The notes beneath the pieces are model-generated. The model had not been told where the DNA came from. It ran no database searches and worked only from the letters and a program-made list of their open reading frames with translations. From NCBI GenBank assembly GCA_944390935.1, contig CALXRU010000013.1, forward strand, positions 1-49,814: a stretch of DNA of 49,814 nucleotides. Direction: 5' to 3'. Positions 1 through 9,257 of this stretch are shown in pieces (positions within the stretch are counted from its first letter, which is position 1; every line of letters begins with the position of its first letter). A program made the translations under genes and the position numbers. Source of the DNA: Acidaminococcaceae bacterium. GTDB taxonomy: Bacteria; Bacillota; Negativicutes; Acidaminococcales; Acidaminococcaceae.

Positions 1-37
1 TTTTTATTACCATTTCTTTATCGCTTAAGCTTTCCGG

Positions 38-64
38 AACCCCGCGTCTAACGCGGGGTTTTCT
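38..64 (+). terminator. Rho-independent terminator of an off-window gene
   Basis: A 10-bp perfect stem (AACCCCGCGT / ACGCGGGGTT, loop CTA) is followed by a short T run. The run lies on the plus-strand side, so it ends a transcript entering from the left of the window. Positions 1-37 hold nothing else recognisable. Confidence 0.75.
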
Positions 65-70
65 ACATAC

Positions 71-107
71 AAAAAAGGCACTGCGGCAATTAAAGCGCGC
101 AGTGCCT
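71..107 (-). terminator. Terminator of the amtB-glnB operon
   Basis: Stem AGGCACTGCG / CGCAGTGCCT, with an A6 run on the plus strand that becomes a T6 run on the minus strand. It lies 16 bp after the glnB stop. Confidence 0.8.
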
Positions 108-122
108 GTGGATAATCGGCGC

Positions 123-482
123 TCAGTTATCATCGATAATCGCGGCTTCGCCCTGTTCGCCGGTGCGGATTTTAACTGCATTGGCCAGCGGGTAGATAAA
201 GATTTTGCCGTCGCCGGGCTGCCCGGTTTTCAAAACCTTCTGCGCCACACGCAAAACCTCGTCCACCGGCACCTCGCACACCACGGTTTCAATCTTCACC
301 TTCGGCACCAGGTTAATGTCGTACTCCTGCCCGCGGTACACCTCGCGGTGCCCCTTTTGCAGCCCGCAGCCAAACACCTGGCTCACCGTTATGCCAGTCA
401 CGCCAATTTCGGCAAACGCCAGCTTCAGCTCGTCCAGCTTTTCGGTGCGGGTAATAATATCAATTTTGGTAATCGGTCTCAT
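123..482 (-). CDS. glnB: Nitrogen regulatory protein PII
   Basis: A trimeric signal protein that reads 2-oxoglutarate and ATP/ADP and controls nitrogen uptake and assimilation. At 119 residues it has the usual PII length. The T-loop (QKGHREVYRGQEYDINLVPK) carries Tyr54, equivalent to the uridylylated Tyr51 of E. coli GlnB, followed by the conserved KVKIE strand. The C-terminal signature (GDGKIFIYPL, then VKIRTGE) is also present. The gene starts 12 bp after the amtB stop with a strong CGGAGG site. Pairing with amtB is the classic arrangement for a GlnK-type PII that plugs the ammonium channel, so glnK would be an equally fair name. Whether Tyr54 is modified cannot be told from sequence. Confidence 0.95.
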   Translation of the reverse strand: MRPITKIDIITRTEKLDELKLAFAEIGVTGITVSQVFGCGLQKGHREVYRGQEYDINLVPKVKIETVVCEVPVDEVLRVAQKVLKTGQPGDGKIFIYPLANAVKIRTGEQGEAAIIDDN

Positions 483-494
483 AACTGCCTCCGT

Positions 495-1895
495 TTATTT
501 ATCCGCCACGGCGGGATTATTTACAAACACCGGCTGCTGCTGCACAGTAAGATTGGTCAGCGGCGTGCCGTTTATGATGCTTTGCCTGTAAGCGCGTTCG
601 CCGTGCTCGACGATGTCAAGCCCGCTTTCTTCTTCGGCAGCATCCGCGCGCAGGGCTGTTACCGCGCCGACGATTTTTAAGATGACGTAAGTGCCCACAA
701 CCGCCAGCACAACGGCGACGACAACCGTTACCGCCTGCACATAAAGCTGGTGCGGGTTGCCGTAAAACAAACCGTCCGCACCGGCGGCATTAGCCTGTTT
801 GGTTGCCCAAAGCCCGGTTGCCAGTGCACCCCAGGTGCCGCCAACGCCGTGTACGCCAAAAGCGTCCAGCGCGTCGTCGTAGCCAAGTTTGTTTTTAGCG
901 TAGGCCACCGCCGTAAAGCACAGCACGCCGCCGATTGCGCCGATAAGCACCGCAGGCACAACGGTTACAAAGCCCGCCGCAGGCGTGATGGCAACCAAGC
1001 CCGCAATGCAGCCGCTGGCCGCGCCGAGCATGGTTGGGTGCCCGCTTGTAAGCCATTCTGCCGCTACCCACGATAAGGTTGCCGCCGCTGCCGCTGCCTG
1101 CGTTACCACAAACGCGCCTGCCGCCAAACCGTTAGCGCCCAGCGCGCTGCCCGCGTTAAAACCAAACCAGCCGAACCATAAAAGCGCCGCGCCCAGTACC
1201 GTCATCGGCAAATGGTGCGGCAGCATGGGCACCACGCCCTTGCCGCTGCGCTTGCCCAGCATAATGCACGCCACCAGACCGCTGACGCCGCTTAAAATGT
1301 GGATAACCGTGCCGCCCGCAAAGTCCAGCGCGCCCAAATCACGCAGCCAGCCGCCTGCGCCCCACACCCAGTGCGCCATCGGGTCGTACAACAGCGTCGT
1401 CCACAAAAAGCTGAACAGCACAAATGCCGGGAACTTAAAGCGTTCCGCGTAAGCGCCGGTGATAAGCGCCGCCGTTATTACCGCAAACATGCACTGGAAG
1501 GCCGCAAACGCAAACAGCGGCACCGTCGCGCTGTAATCGGCATAAGGTGCGGCAAACAGCGCGGTGTCCGCCAGCCCCGCCCAGCTTAAATCGCCAATCA
1601 GCCCGTTTACATCCGGCCCAAAGGCCAGGCTGAAGCCAAACACCAGCCACTGTACGCTCACCATCGCCACAATAAAAAAGCTTTGCATAATCGTCGTCAG
1701 CACGTTTTTGCTGCGCACCATGCCGCCGTAAAAAAATGCCAGCCCCGGCGTCATCAGCATTACAAGCGCCGCGCTCATCAGCACCCACGCCGTGTCGCCC
1801 GTGTCAAGGGCAGGCGCGCCCTCCGCCGCAAGCGCAGTGCCCGGCAGCCCCAAAAGCACGCCCGCAACTGTTAAACCGTATATCAAACCCCTCAT
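495..1895 (-). CDS. amtB: Ammonium transporter AmtB
   Basis: Inner-membrane ammonium channel of the Amt/Mep/Rh family, 466 residues. Residues 1-23 form a cleavable-looking signal peptide ending ALA, as in E. coli AmtB, and 11 hydrophobic segments follow. The pore twin histidines are visible at His199 (GGTVIHILSG) and His349 (FGVHGVGG), as is the family motif TPGLAFFYGG near residue 50. The C-terminal tail from about residue 415 is polar and cytoplasmic, and longer than in many homologues. The ribosome site is AAGAAGG. It is first in a two-gene unit with glnB, 81 bp downstream of glnN, so readthrough from glnN is possible past the intervening hairpin. Confidence 0.96.
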   Translation of the reverse strand: MRGLIYGLTVAGVLLGLPGTALAAEGAPALDTGDTAWVLMSAALVMLMTPGLAFFYGGMVRSKNVLTTIMQSFFIVAMVSVQWLVFGFSLAFGPDVNGLIGDLSWAGLADTALFAAPYADYSATVPLFAFAAFQCMFAVITAALITGAYAERFKFPAFVLFSFLWTTLLYDPMAHWVWGAGGWLRDLGALDFAGGTVIHILSGVSGLVACIMLGKRSGKGVVPMLPHHLPMTVLGAALLWFGWFGFNAGSALGANGLAAGAFVVTQAAAAAATLSWVAAEWLTSGHPTMLGAASGCIAGLVAITPAAGFVTVVPAVLIGAIGGVLCFTAVAYAKNKLGYDDALDAFGVHGVGGTWGALATGLWATKQANAAGADGLFYGNPHQLYVQAVTVVVAVVLAVVGTYVILKIVGAVTALRADAAEEESGLDIVEHGERAYRQSIINGTPLTNLTVQQQPVFVNNPAVADK

Positions 1896-1927
1896 TTTCA
1901 GCCCTTCTTTCTAAATATAAAACAAAG

Positions 1928-1955
1928 CGGGGTGTACCGTTTAAGATACACCCCG
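1928..1955 (-). terminator. Possible terminator or attenuator between glnN and amtB
   Basis: A 9-bp perfect stem (CGGGGTGTA / TACACCCCG) on the minus strand is followed by a T-rich tail broken by a G. It ends glnN transcription or partly limits flow into amtB-glnB. Confidence 0.55.
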
Positions 1956-1976
1956 TTGTGCAAAGTAAATGGTTAT

Positions 1977-4058
<2,082 letters not shown>

Positions 4059-4091
4059 ATTAAGTTCCCCCTCACAAACAAAACATAAAAT

Positions 4092-4140
4092 AAAAAAAGC
4101 AACGTGCGAAGCGGAATGACTTCCACAACTTCGTCGTTGC
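4092..4140 (-). promoter_or_regulatory. 5'-terminal terminator-like hairpin in the glnN leader
   Basis: On the minus strand a long interrupted stem (GCAACG / CGTTGC, then GAAG / CTTC, then GGAA / TTCC around loop GTCA) is followed at once by T7 (4092-4098). It begins about 4 nt after the predicted start of transcription and about 80 nt ahead of the glnN ATG. It is therefore an attenuator, or a 5'-stabilising hairpin, inside the glnN leader. No upstream gene on that strand needs a terminator here, because purC is divergent. Confidence 0.6.
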
Positions 4141-4150
4141 TTATGCTGTA

Positions 4151-4180
4151 ATTATAAATCGCTTTACACTATTTGTAAAG
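4151..4180 (-). promoter_or_regulatory. glnN promoter with overlapping inverted repeat
   Basis: On the minus strand: -35 TTTACA (4174-4179), 17-bp spacer, -10 TATAAT (4151-4156). A perfect inverted repeat CTTTACA-N5-TGTAAAG (4162-4180) covers the -35 box and half the spacer, a position suited to a repressor. Its orientation (TTACA outwards, TGTAA inwards) is the reverse of the Bacillus GlnR/TnrA site, so the regulator is unknown. Confidence 0.7.
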
Positions 4181-4259
4181 GGTTTTTAAAAATGTTGTTA
4201 TTTTCTGAAAATTTAGTGTAAATTGTGCTGTATACATTGGACATTTTTGCAAAAAATCA

Positions 4260-4288
4260 TTGACAACCACTTTTAAAAGCTCTAAAAT
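4260..4288 (+). promoter_or_regulatory. purC promoter
   Basis: TTGACA (4260-4265), 17-bp spacer, TAAAAT (4283-4288). Transcription is expected near 4295, giving a leader of about 75 nt. Confidence 0.75.
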
Positions 4289-4317
4289 ATTTACATCACA
4301 AACAAAGCACAAACAGG

Positions 4318-4340
4318 ATGCCCGGTACCCCGCCGGGCAT
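4318..4340 (+). promoter_or_regulatory. Hairpin in the purC leader
   Basis: A perfect 8-bp stem (ATGCCCGG / CCGGGCAT) in the purC 5' leader, ending about 10 nt before the ribosome site. It has no T run, so it is not a terminator. It does not resemble a purine riboswitch. Role unknown. Confidence 0.4.
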
Positions 4341-4368
4341 TACTTAATAAAAGAAAGAGGTTTTAACC

Positions 4369-5079
4369 ATGGCCGAACTGTTATACGAAGGCAAAGCCAA
4401 AAAAGTATTTGCCACCGCAGACCCCAACGAAGTAGTTATTTACTACAAGGACGACGCCACCGCCTTAAACGGCGCCAAACACGGCACTATCGTGGATAAG
4501 GGCATTATGAACAACACCATTACAACCTTTTTCTTCGATTTGCTTGCCAAAAACGGCATCCCGCACCACATCATCAAAAAGCTCAGCGACCGCGAACAGC
4601 TGTGCAAAAAAGTAAAAATCATCCCGGTTGAAGTTGTCTGCCGCAACATCGCTGCGGGCAGCCTTGCCAAAAAAATGGGCGTGGAAGAAGGCTATGTGCT
4701 GCACCGCCCGCTGGTTGAGTTTTACTATAAAAGCGATGAGCTTGACGACCCGATGATCAGCCCGGATTACGGCGTGGCCTTCGGCATCGCCACCGACGAA
4801 CAGATTGCCACAATCCGCGAAATGGCGCTGAAAATCAACGCAGTGCTGAAAGACTTTTTGGCAACGCGCAAGGTGCGCCTGATTGACTTTAAAACCGAAT
4901 ACGGCGTCGATAAGGACGGCAACATCATCCTGGCGGACGAAATTACGCCGGACTGCGCACGCCTGTGGGACTGGGACACCAACGAAAAGCTGGATAAGGA
5001 CCGCTTCCGCCGCGACATGGGCGGCGTGGAAGAAGCCTACCACGAAATCATTAGAAGGCTGACCGGTGAGGGGAAATAA
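4369..5079 (+). CDS. purC: SAICAR synthetase
   Basis: Phosphoribosylaminoimidazole-succinocarboxamide synthase, which joins CAIR and aspartate using ATP in de novo purine synthesis. The 236 residues match the short bacterial form. Visible signatures are the N-terminal LLYEGKAKKVF (ATP loop), the central VVCRNIAAGSLAKKMGVEEG and LIDFKTEYG with ADEITPDCARLWD (metal and substrate site). The start follows AAAGAGG. It is monocistronic here: own promoter, own terminator, no other pur gene next to it. Confidence 0.97.
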   Translation: MAELLYEGKAKKVFATADPNEVVIYYKDDATALNGAKHGTIVDKGIMNNTITTFFFDLLAKNGIPHHIIKKLSDREQLCKKVKIIPVEVVCRNIAAGSLAKKMGVEEGYVLHRPLVEFYYKSDELDDPMISPDYGVAFGIATDEQIATIREMALKINAVLKDFLATRKVRLIDFKTEYGVDKDGNIILADEITPDCARLWDWDTNEKLDKDRFRRDMGGVEEAYHEIIRRLTGEGK

Positions 5080-5092
5080 AAGACATAAAAAT

Positions 5093-5122
5093 AAAAACGC
5101 TGCTTTTTTAAGCAGCGTTTTT
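5093..5122 (+). terminator. purC terminator
   Basis: A 13-bp stem (AAAAACGCTGCTT / AAGCAGCGTTTTT) with flanking A and T runs, usable in both directions. Confidence 0.85.
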
Positions 5123-5170
5123 ATTTTGCAAATATTTTAACTTGTTCGCTTTTATAATAGTCATTTTTAT

Positions 5171-5178
5171 GCTATACT
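5171..5178 (+). promoter_or_regulatory. Extended -10 promoter of the Hol_Tox-type toxin
   Basis: TGCTATACT-type extended -10 element with TATACT at 5173-5178. No good -35 box is visible. Start of transcription is expected near 5185. Confidence 0.45.
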
Positions 5179-5242
5179 ATCATCCATGAGTTAGCCTGAC
5201 GGCGTTGGCCTCTCCACTCTGTAAAGAGCGGAGGTGATGACT

Positions 5243-5326
5243 ATGACAGTTTTTGAAACGCTTTCTTTAATGATAGCATTCGCTACTCTTATAGTTTTCA
5301 TCATTTCACTTTTTATTAAAAAGTAA
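5243..5326 (+). CDS. Holin-like mini-toxin (Hol_Tox family), probable type I toxin
   Basis: A 27-residue peptide beginning MTVFETLSLM and ending SLFIKK. It is a short polar start, one hydrophobic helix of about 18 residues and a double-lysine tail. The pattern fits the Firmicutes 'putative holin-like toxin' family (Hol_Tox), whose better-known type I relatives insert into the membrane. An in-frame ATG six bases upstream lies only 2 nt from GGAGG, so the ATG at 5243 with 8-nt spacing is preferred. The SD is buried in a hairpin (CTCC-a-CTCT / AGAG-c-GGAG, loop GTAA). A perfect-consensus antisense promoter faces the gene. Family call by pattern, toxicity inferred. Confidence 0.8.
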   Translation: MTVFETLSLMIAFATLIVFIISLFIKK

Positions 5327-5330
5327 AATG

Positions 5331-5367
5331 AAAAACGGCCCAACGTGGTAACGTACGGCCGTTTTCA
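5331..5367. terminator. Bidirectional hairpin between toxin and antisense RNA
   Basis: Stem AAAACGGCC / GGCCGTTTT with an inner ACGT-GGTA-ACGT hairpin. The minus direction has T5 and then a T-rich tail, so it should stop the antisense RNA well. The plus direction has only TTTT, so the toxin mRNA may read through. Confidence 0.65.
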
Positions 5368-5420
5368 CTCAAATTGTATTTGGGAGACGAGCCAACGATC
5401 CTACCCGTCAGGCTATCTCT
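5331..5420 (-). ncRNA. Predicted antisense RNA (antitoxin) of the Hol_Tox locus
   Basis: About 90 nt predicted from the convergent promoter at 5427-5455 to the hairpin at 5331-5367. It overlaps the 3' part of any toxin mRNA that reads through the weak plus-strand terminator, as RatA does with txpA. No transcript evidence. Confidence 0.5.
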
Positions 5421-5426
5421 GTAATT

Positions 5427-5455
5427 ATTATACATTTTATTTTAGTTGTTGTCAA
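5427..5455 (-). promoter_or_regulatory. Consensus antisense promoter
   Basis: On the minus strand: TTGACA (5450-5455), 17-bp spacer, TATAAT (5427-5432). This is a perfect match in both boxes with no downstream gene on that strand before the toxin. Confidence 0.75.
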
Positions 5456-5539
5456 AGAATGGAATTGGTTTATTTTTTTGATTTATTTTGTTTTCGCCTT
5501 TGCAGTTACGATAGTGCTTTTAAGATTTTTCGTTCTCAT

Positions 5540-6120
5540 TCATGTTACTTTTTATGGGCTAAAAAGTAACCAAAAAGCCTTCGCTCCTCAAAAAACTTAA
5601 CGGCTCAGAATCAAATAAGTTTGCCACTTGCAGCGCCTGCGGAAACTCGCTTCGCTCAGACATCCTCCGGCAAAAGCTGCAAGTGCCTGTTTAGTGAAAA
5701 TTTCGCCTATTTTTTGAAAGTCGCGCTCCGCCCAAATTCGTACTTTGGCTACTTTTTTATTTTGACAGCAATGTTACCATACTTTTTAGCAGCCTGCTAT
5801 CGTGCGATATGCGCTTATCTTTTGGTAAAAAGTAATAAAGTACGACGCTCGGCAACACGCGGCATCGGATTTTAGCAACATTTATTAAAGAACAACTGCA
5901 AAAATCGAACCTGAGCGAAGCGAATTTCGTATTTTTGTAGTTGTTATGCTGATAGTTGCGTTAGCTGAGTCGCCACTTAGTACCAAGCCGTAGGCGAAGG
6001 TAATAAGTGTGCCAGCGAAGCATGTCGGTTTTGCGATTGAATAATGAGCAAAACCGACGAAGAAATCCGCCTAGCCGCGGAACTTTCTTGGTTCGTTCTT
6101 TGGTTACAAAGAATGAACAT
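5540..6120. repeat. Structured non-coding region, likely an interspersed repeat element
   Basis: About 580 bp without a credible gene but packed with inverted repeats. They are GTTACTTTTT / AAAAAGTAAC (5544-5570), CACTTGCAGC / GCTGCAAGTG (5625-5685), a 19-bp imperfect pair (5891-5945), CACTTA.. / ..TAAGTG (5974-6009), CGGTTTTGC / GCAAAACCG (6026-6056) and a 12-bp stem GTTCGTTCTTTG / CAAAGAATGAAC (6091-6118). Hairpins at both ends give it element-like borders. Two open frames inside (5345-5569, 5621-5875) lack ribosome sites and protein-like sequence. Confidence 0.55.
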
Positions 6121-6204
6121 GAGTAATAAAGTAAATTATGAAAAGCACTAATCTACATACAAAGACGCAAACTTATAAAAATAAAAATTTCACACCCTTT
6201 GCAC

Positions 6205-6234
6205 TTTACACCGCTGCAGCGCAGATGTTACAAT
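6205..6234 (+). promoter_or_regulatory. Autotransporter promoter
   Basis: TTTACA (6205-6210), 18-bp spacer, TACAAT (6229-6234) preceded by TG (extended -10). The leader would be about 100 nt long. Confidence 0.6.
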
Positions 6235-6267
6235 TAAATTAACAACAATGCACATAAGTTTCCGCGC

Positions 6268-6335
6268 GGGCGGGACTTCGTTAGTTGATTTTTGGCAGAA
6301 CCCCCGTCCTCCCTCGTAAAAAATTGCGAGGGAGG
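6268..6335 (+). promoter_or_regulatory. Leader hairpin sequestering the autotransporter ribosome site, with an alternative pairing
   Basis: CCTCCCTCG (6308-6316) pairs perfectly with CGAGGGAGG (6327-6335), which contains the SD, so the site is hidden. The same CCTCCC segment can instead pair with GGG-C-GGGAC upstream (6268-6276 with 6306-6313, one bulge and one GU). That pairing would free the SD. Two exclusive structures sharing one strand suggest a switch or thermosensor; this is inference. Confidence 0.5.
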
Positions 6336-6342
6336 TTTTATT

Positions 6343-9153
6343 ATGCGTAAAAACCTGCACTATAAAGTTCTGGCTTCCGTTTTGGCAATAGCCGGGCTGT
6401 ATTTTTACAACGCGCCCGCCGCATGGGCGGATATTATATATGATGCTTACCAGGTAAAAGGCGATGGAACAACACCAATTATCATAAATAAAAATGAATT
6501 TAAAATTAACGATACTACTCTATCATTAGATTATACAGCTAATGTTTATGGCAATTACCAAACCAAAGAAAATGCCACCGGAGATGGAACTAACAACAAT
6601 GTCACTATCCAAAGTAGTAAATTAGACAGTGTTTACGGTGCTCACAGTGAAAATGCTGACGCTAATAATAATAATGTTTTAATCGAAGGTGACAACAACA
6701 GCTTTTGCAATGTTATAGGCGGCTCTACCGTCTCAGGAGAAGCAACAGTCAATACCGTAACAATAACCGGCAAAATCACATTAAAAGATAGTGCTACTTC
6801 CTACATTGCTGGCGGTGTAGGAAGCGGCGGCAGTACAATCAGCAATAACCATGTAATTATCGAAGGCGGTACTGTAAAAGGTAACATTTATGGCGGTTAT
6901 GGTGTGTTGTACGCTGACGGCACTACAATATCAGGTAATAAAATTACAGTTAAAAATTCAGCCAATGTTGAAAAAGCCAATTTATACGGCGGTTATAATA
7001 GGGATAATTCATATTCAACTAACATCAAAGATAATAAACTTATCATTGACGGCTGGCAAAACAACAAAGTTGCCTCGCTGCACAACTTTAGCGATATTTA
7101 TATCAACAATTTTAAGTTAAACACAAATCTTATTGATGTTGGCAGCGTCAACGGCATGGAAGGTGTTACAATTCACCTTGGTGCATTTACCGGTGATATT
7201 GCACTCGCTGCCGGTGATTATGAGGAAAAGAGCAGTGTTGAAGCCGCTAAAATTGAGTGGGATGAAGATATAAAAGGCAGTGTTGTTTTTACAGATGAAA
7301 ACGGCAATGATGTAGATGTAGATAATTTTGACGATAGCCTTTTTGCCGGTAGCCTTGCAAATCAAACCATCAATAATACTTTTTACATTGCTGATAGAAC
7401 CGATGGCGATGGTGTTTACGCCACTAAATTTAACAGCCAATCCGGCTATTCAACTTCACACGAAAAAGACGCAAACTACGTAAGCATTACTGCCAAGGTA
7501 AAAAAATCCGTTTTGGCAGGCAAGTTTATTGATGAATCCGGAAAAGAAAATATTAATACACAAACAAAAAATAGTACATTAACAATCGGCGAAGGTTTTA
7601 CAACCGAAGTCGGTACAGTGGCAGGCGTTTATGCGGCTAGCGGCAATAATGCAACAGACGGTAAACTTATTATAAGCGGAAATACAGACTACGGCAAAGA
7701 CTTGTACGGTGCCTATGCCGAAAATGGTAATGCGGAAAACTCTACTGTTGAAATTAGCGGCAATACTGATTACAGTGGTACTGTTTACGCAGGTTACAGC
7801 GAAAGCGGCGAAGTAAACAACAATACTATTAGCGTAGCCAGCGGAACGAAAGCCGAAAACATGAGTTTAAGCGGCACTAATACAACCGGTTCAGGCAACG
7901 AGTTGAATATTAGCGGTAACGGCAGCACTTTTAAAAAGATTGAAAATTTTAATACCATTAATTTTAATGATGTTGCCTTAAACACTGCTGACGCTGCTTT
8001 AACGGTAGCAAGCGCCGATGTTGACGGCGCAACAATTAACGTAAACAGCCTTGAAGGCGGGAAGACATTTAGTGTTAATGATACTCTTAATTTAATTGCA
8101 GGCAATTTAACCGGCGAAGCAACTTTAAGCCTTGATGATACTGTTACCGCAGGCTTAACACAGGATTTATCACTTGAAAAAACAATCAATAGTAGCGGTA
8201 TTCAGCTTGCTGTTAAAGATGTATCAATGAACGGTCAGATAAATTTAGTCGCCGAAAACCGCGCCGTTGCGGCAGCGTTTGTTAATCAGGGCACAGATTT
8301 AATCAGCGACAGCCTGGATACCTTAAGCCGCGACGGTAGTTATGGCGTTAAAACTTTTGCCGCTGTGCATGGCAACCGCAGCAAGTATAATGTAAATAGC
8401 GACCTTAAAATTAACGGCTGGAGTACGATTGTAGGCGTTGGCAACGCTGCCGAATTTGCGGGCGGCGATGAGTTCAGCTGGGGCGTGTTCTACGAAAACG
8501 GCAGCGGCAATTACAGAACTTATAACGAGTTTAACAACGAGTTCTTCCGCGGCGACGGCAACCTTGTTTATAACGGCGGCGGCATTGCGGCAAGGTATGA
8601 GAATGCAAGCGGCGTTTATACGGAAGGTTCGCTGCGTGCCGGTATGTTAAAATCCGAAATGGATAACGCCCTGCGCGACGGTGCAGGTAACTATTACGGT
8701 TACGACAGTGAAAGCGCTTACTACGGAGCGCACATCGGCGTTGGTAAAATCATCAGCTTGAGCGACAGCAGTGATTTGGATGTGTATGGCAAATTCTTCC
8801 ACACTTACACCGAAGGCGACAGCTTTACGGTTGCGAAGGATAAGTTTGAGTTTGACAGTATTACCAGCGACCGCCTGCGTATCGGTGCGCGCGTTACCAC
8901 CAACAAGGCCAATGCGTTCAGCACTTATTACGGTTTGGCTTATGAATACGAATTTAACGGCGATGCCGACATGCGTGCGCAGAACTTAAAAGCACCCACA
9001 CAGAGTTTGCAGGGCAGCAGCTACATGGCGGAAGTCGGCTTTAACTACCAGCCGACGCCGGACAGCCCGTGGAGCTTTGACCTGAACATGCGCGGCTACG
9101 CCGGTGAGCGCGAAGGCGCAAGCTTTAATGTACAGGCAACGTATACTTTCTAA
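6343..9153 (+). CDS. Autotransporter with C-terminal outer-membrane beta-barrel
   Basis: A 936-residue type V secreted surface protein. The start at 6343 follows GGGAGGTTTT; the open frame runs 17 codons further up without an SD. Residues 1-30 are a Sec signal peptide ending AAWA. The passenger (about 30-660) is rich in Asn, Gly, Ser and Thr and has short repeats of the type VYGAHSEN, LYGGYN, LYGAYAENG, VYAGYSESG followed by ISGNT-like strands, typical of a right-handed beta-helix. The last 270 residues alternate like a 12-strand barrel and end in YTF, the aromatic C-terminus recognised by BAM. Coding GC rises towards the barrel. It shows the cell has an outer membrane. Passenger function (adhesin or other) is not evident. 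Confidence 0.92.
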   Translation: MRKNLHYKVLASVLAIAGLYFYNAPAAWADIIYDAYQVKGDGTTPIIINKNEFKINDTTLSLDYTANVYGNYQTKENATGDGTNNNVTIQSSKLDSVYGAHSENADANNNNVLIEGDNNSFCNVIGGSTVSGEATVNTVTITGKITLKDSATSYIAGGVGSGGSTISNNHVIIEGGTVKGNIYGGYGVLYADGTTISGNKITVKNSANVEKANLYGGYNRDNSYSTNIKDNKLIIDGWQNNKVASLHNFSDIYINNFKLNTNLIDVGSVNGMEGVTIHLGAFTGDIALAAGDYEEKSSVEAAKIEWDEDIKGSVVFTDENGNDVDVDNFDDSLFAGSLANQTINNTFYIADRTDGDGVYATKFNSQSGYSTSHEKDANYVSITAKVKKSVLAGKFIDESGKENINTQTKNSTLTIGEGFTTEVGTVAGVYAASGNNATDGKLIISGNTDYGKDLYGAYAENGNAENSTVEISGNTDYSGTVYAGYSESGEVNNNTISVASGTKAENMSLSGTNTTGSGNELNISGNGSTFKKIENFNTINFNDVALNTADAALTVASADVDGATINVNSLEGGKTFSVNDTLNLIAGNLTGEATLSLDDTVTAGLTQDLSLEKTINSSGIQLAVKDVSMNGQINLVAENRAVAAAFVNQGTDLISDSLDTLSRDGSYGVKTFAAVHGNRSKYNVNSDLKINGWSTIVGVGNAAEFAGGDEFSWGVFYENGSGNYRTYNEFNNEFFRGDGNLVYNGGGIAARYENASGVYTEGSLRAGMLKSEMDNALRDGAGNYYGYDSESAYYGAHIGVGKIISLSDSSDLDVYGKFFHTYTEGDSFTVAKDKFEFDSITSDRLRIGARVTTNKANAFSTYYGLAYEYEFNGDADMRAQNLKAPTQSLQGSSYMAEVGFNYQPTPDSPWSFDLNMRGYAGEREGASFNVQATYTF

Positions 9154-9170
9154 AATATTACACTTGCATA

Positions 9171-9203
9171 AAAAAATGCCGCTTCAACAGCGGCATTTTT
9201 TGT
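9171..9203 (+). terminator. Autotransporter terminator
   Basis: Stem AAAAATGCCGCT / AGCGGCATTTTT with loop TCAAC and a T6 tail. Confidence 0.85.
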
Positions 9204-9222
9204 TTTATACAATATAAAATTA

Positions 9223-9251
9223 TTGACAGCCAATTATTTTTCGGGCATAAT
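9223..9251 (+). promoter_or_regulatory. Toxin promoter, copy A
   Basis: TTGACA (9223-9228), 17-bp spacer, CATAAT (9246-9251). The expected start is at the G of GGCTGTGAT (9258), the strand of the 5'-3' helix. Confidence 0.75.
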
Positions 9252-9257
9252 AAAAAG

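Larger units (their letters stand above)
5191..5417. repeat. Long-range inverted repeat bracketing the Hol_Tox locus
   Basis: TAGCCTGACG (from 5192) and CGTTGGC in the toxin leader are the reverse complement of CGTCAGGCTA (5406-5415) and GCCAACG (5390-5396) beyond the coding region. This gives 17 bp in two blocks. A readthrough sense RNA could pair its own ends. The 5' end of the antisense RNA has the same sequence as the toxin leader. Confidence 0.75.

Noticed and set aside
102..680. Plus-strand open frames across glnB and amtB
   Set aside because: Shadows of well-recognised genes on the minus strand; low-complexity His/Arg/Ala-rich translations typical of antisense frames.
4162..4180. GlnR/TnrA binding site at glnN
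   Set aside because: The half-sites are in inverse orientation and spacing compared with TGTNA-N7-TNACA.
5345..5875. Two short open frames (74 and 84 codons) in the structured repeat region
   Set aside because: No SD, odd composition, and they run across hairpins and the antisense RNA of the Hol_Tox locus.
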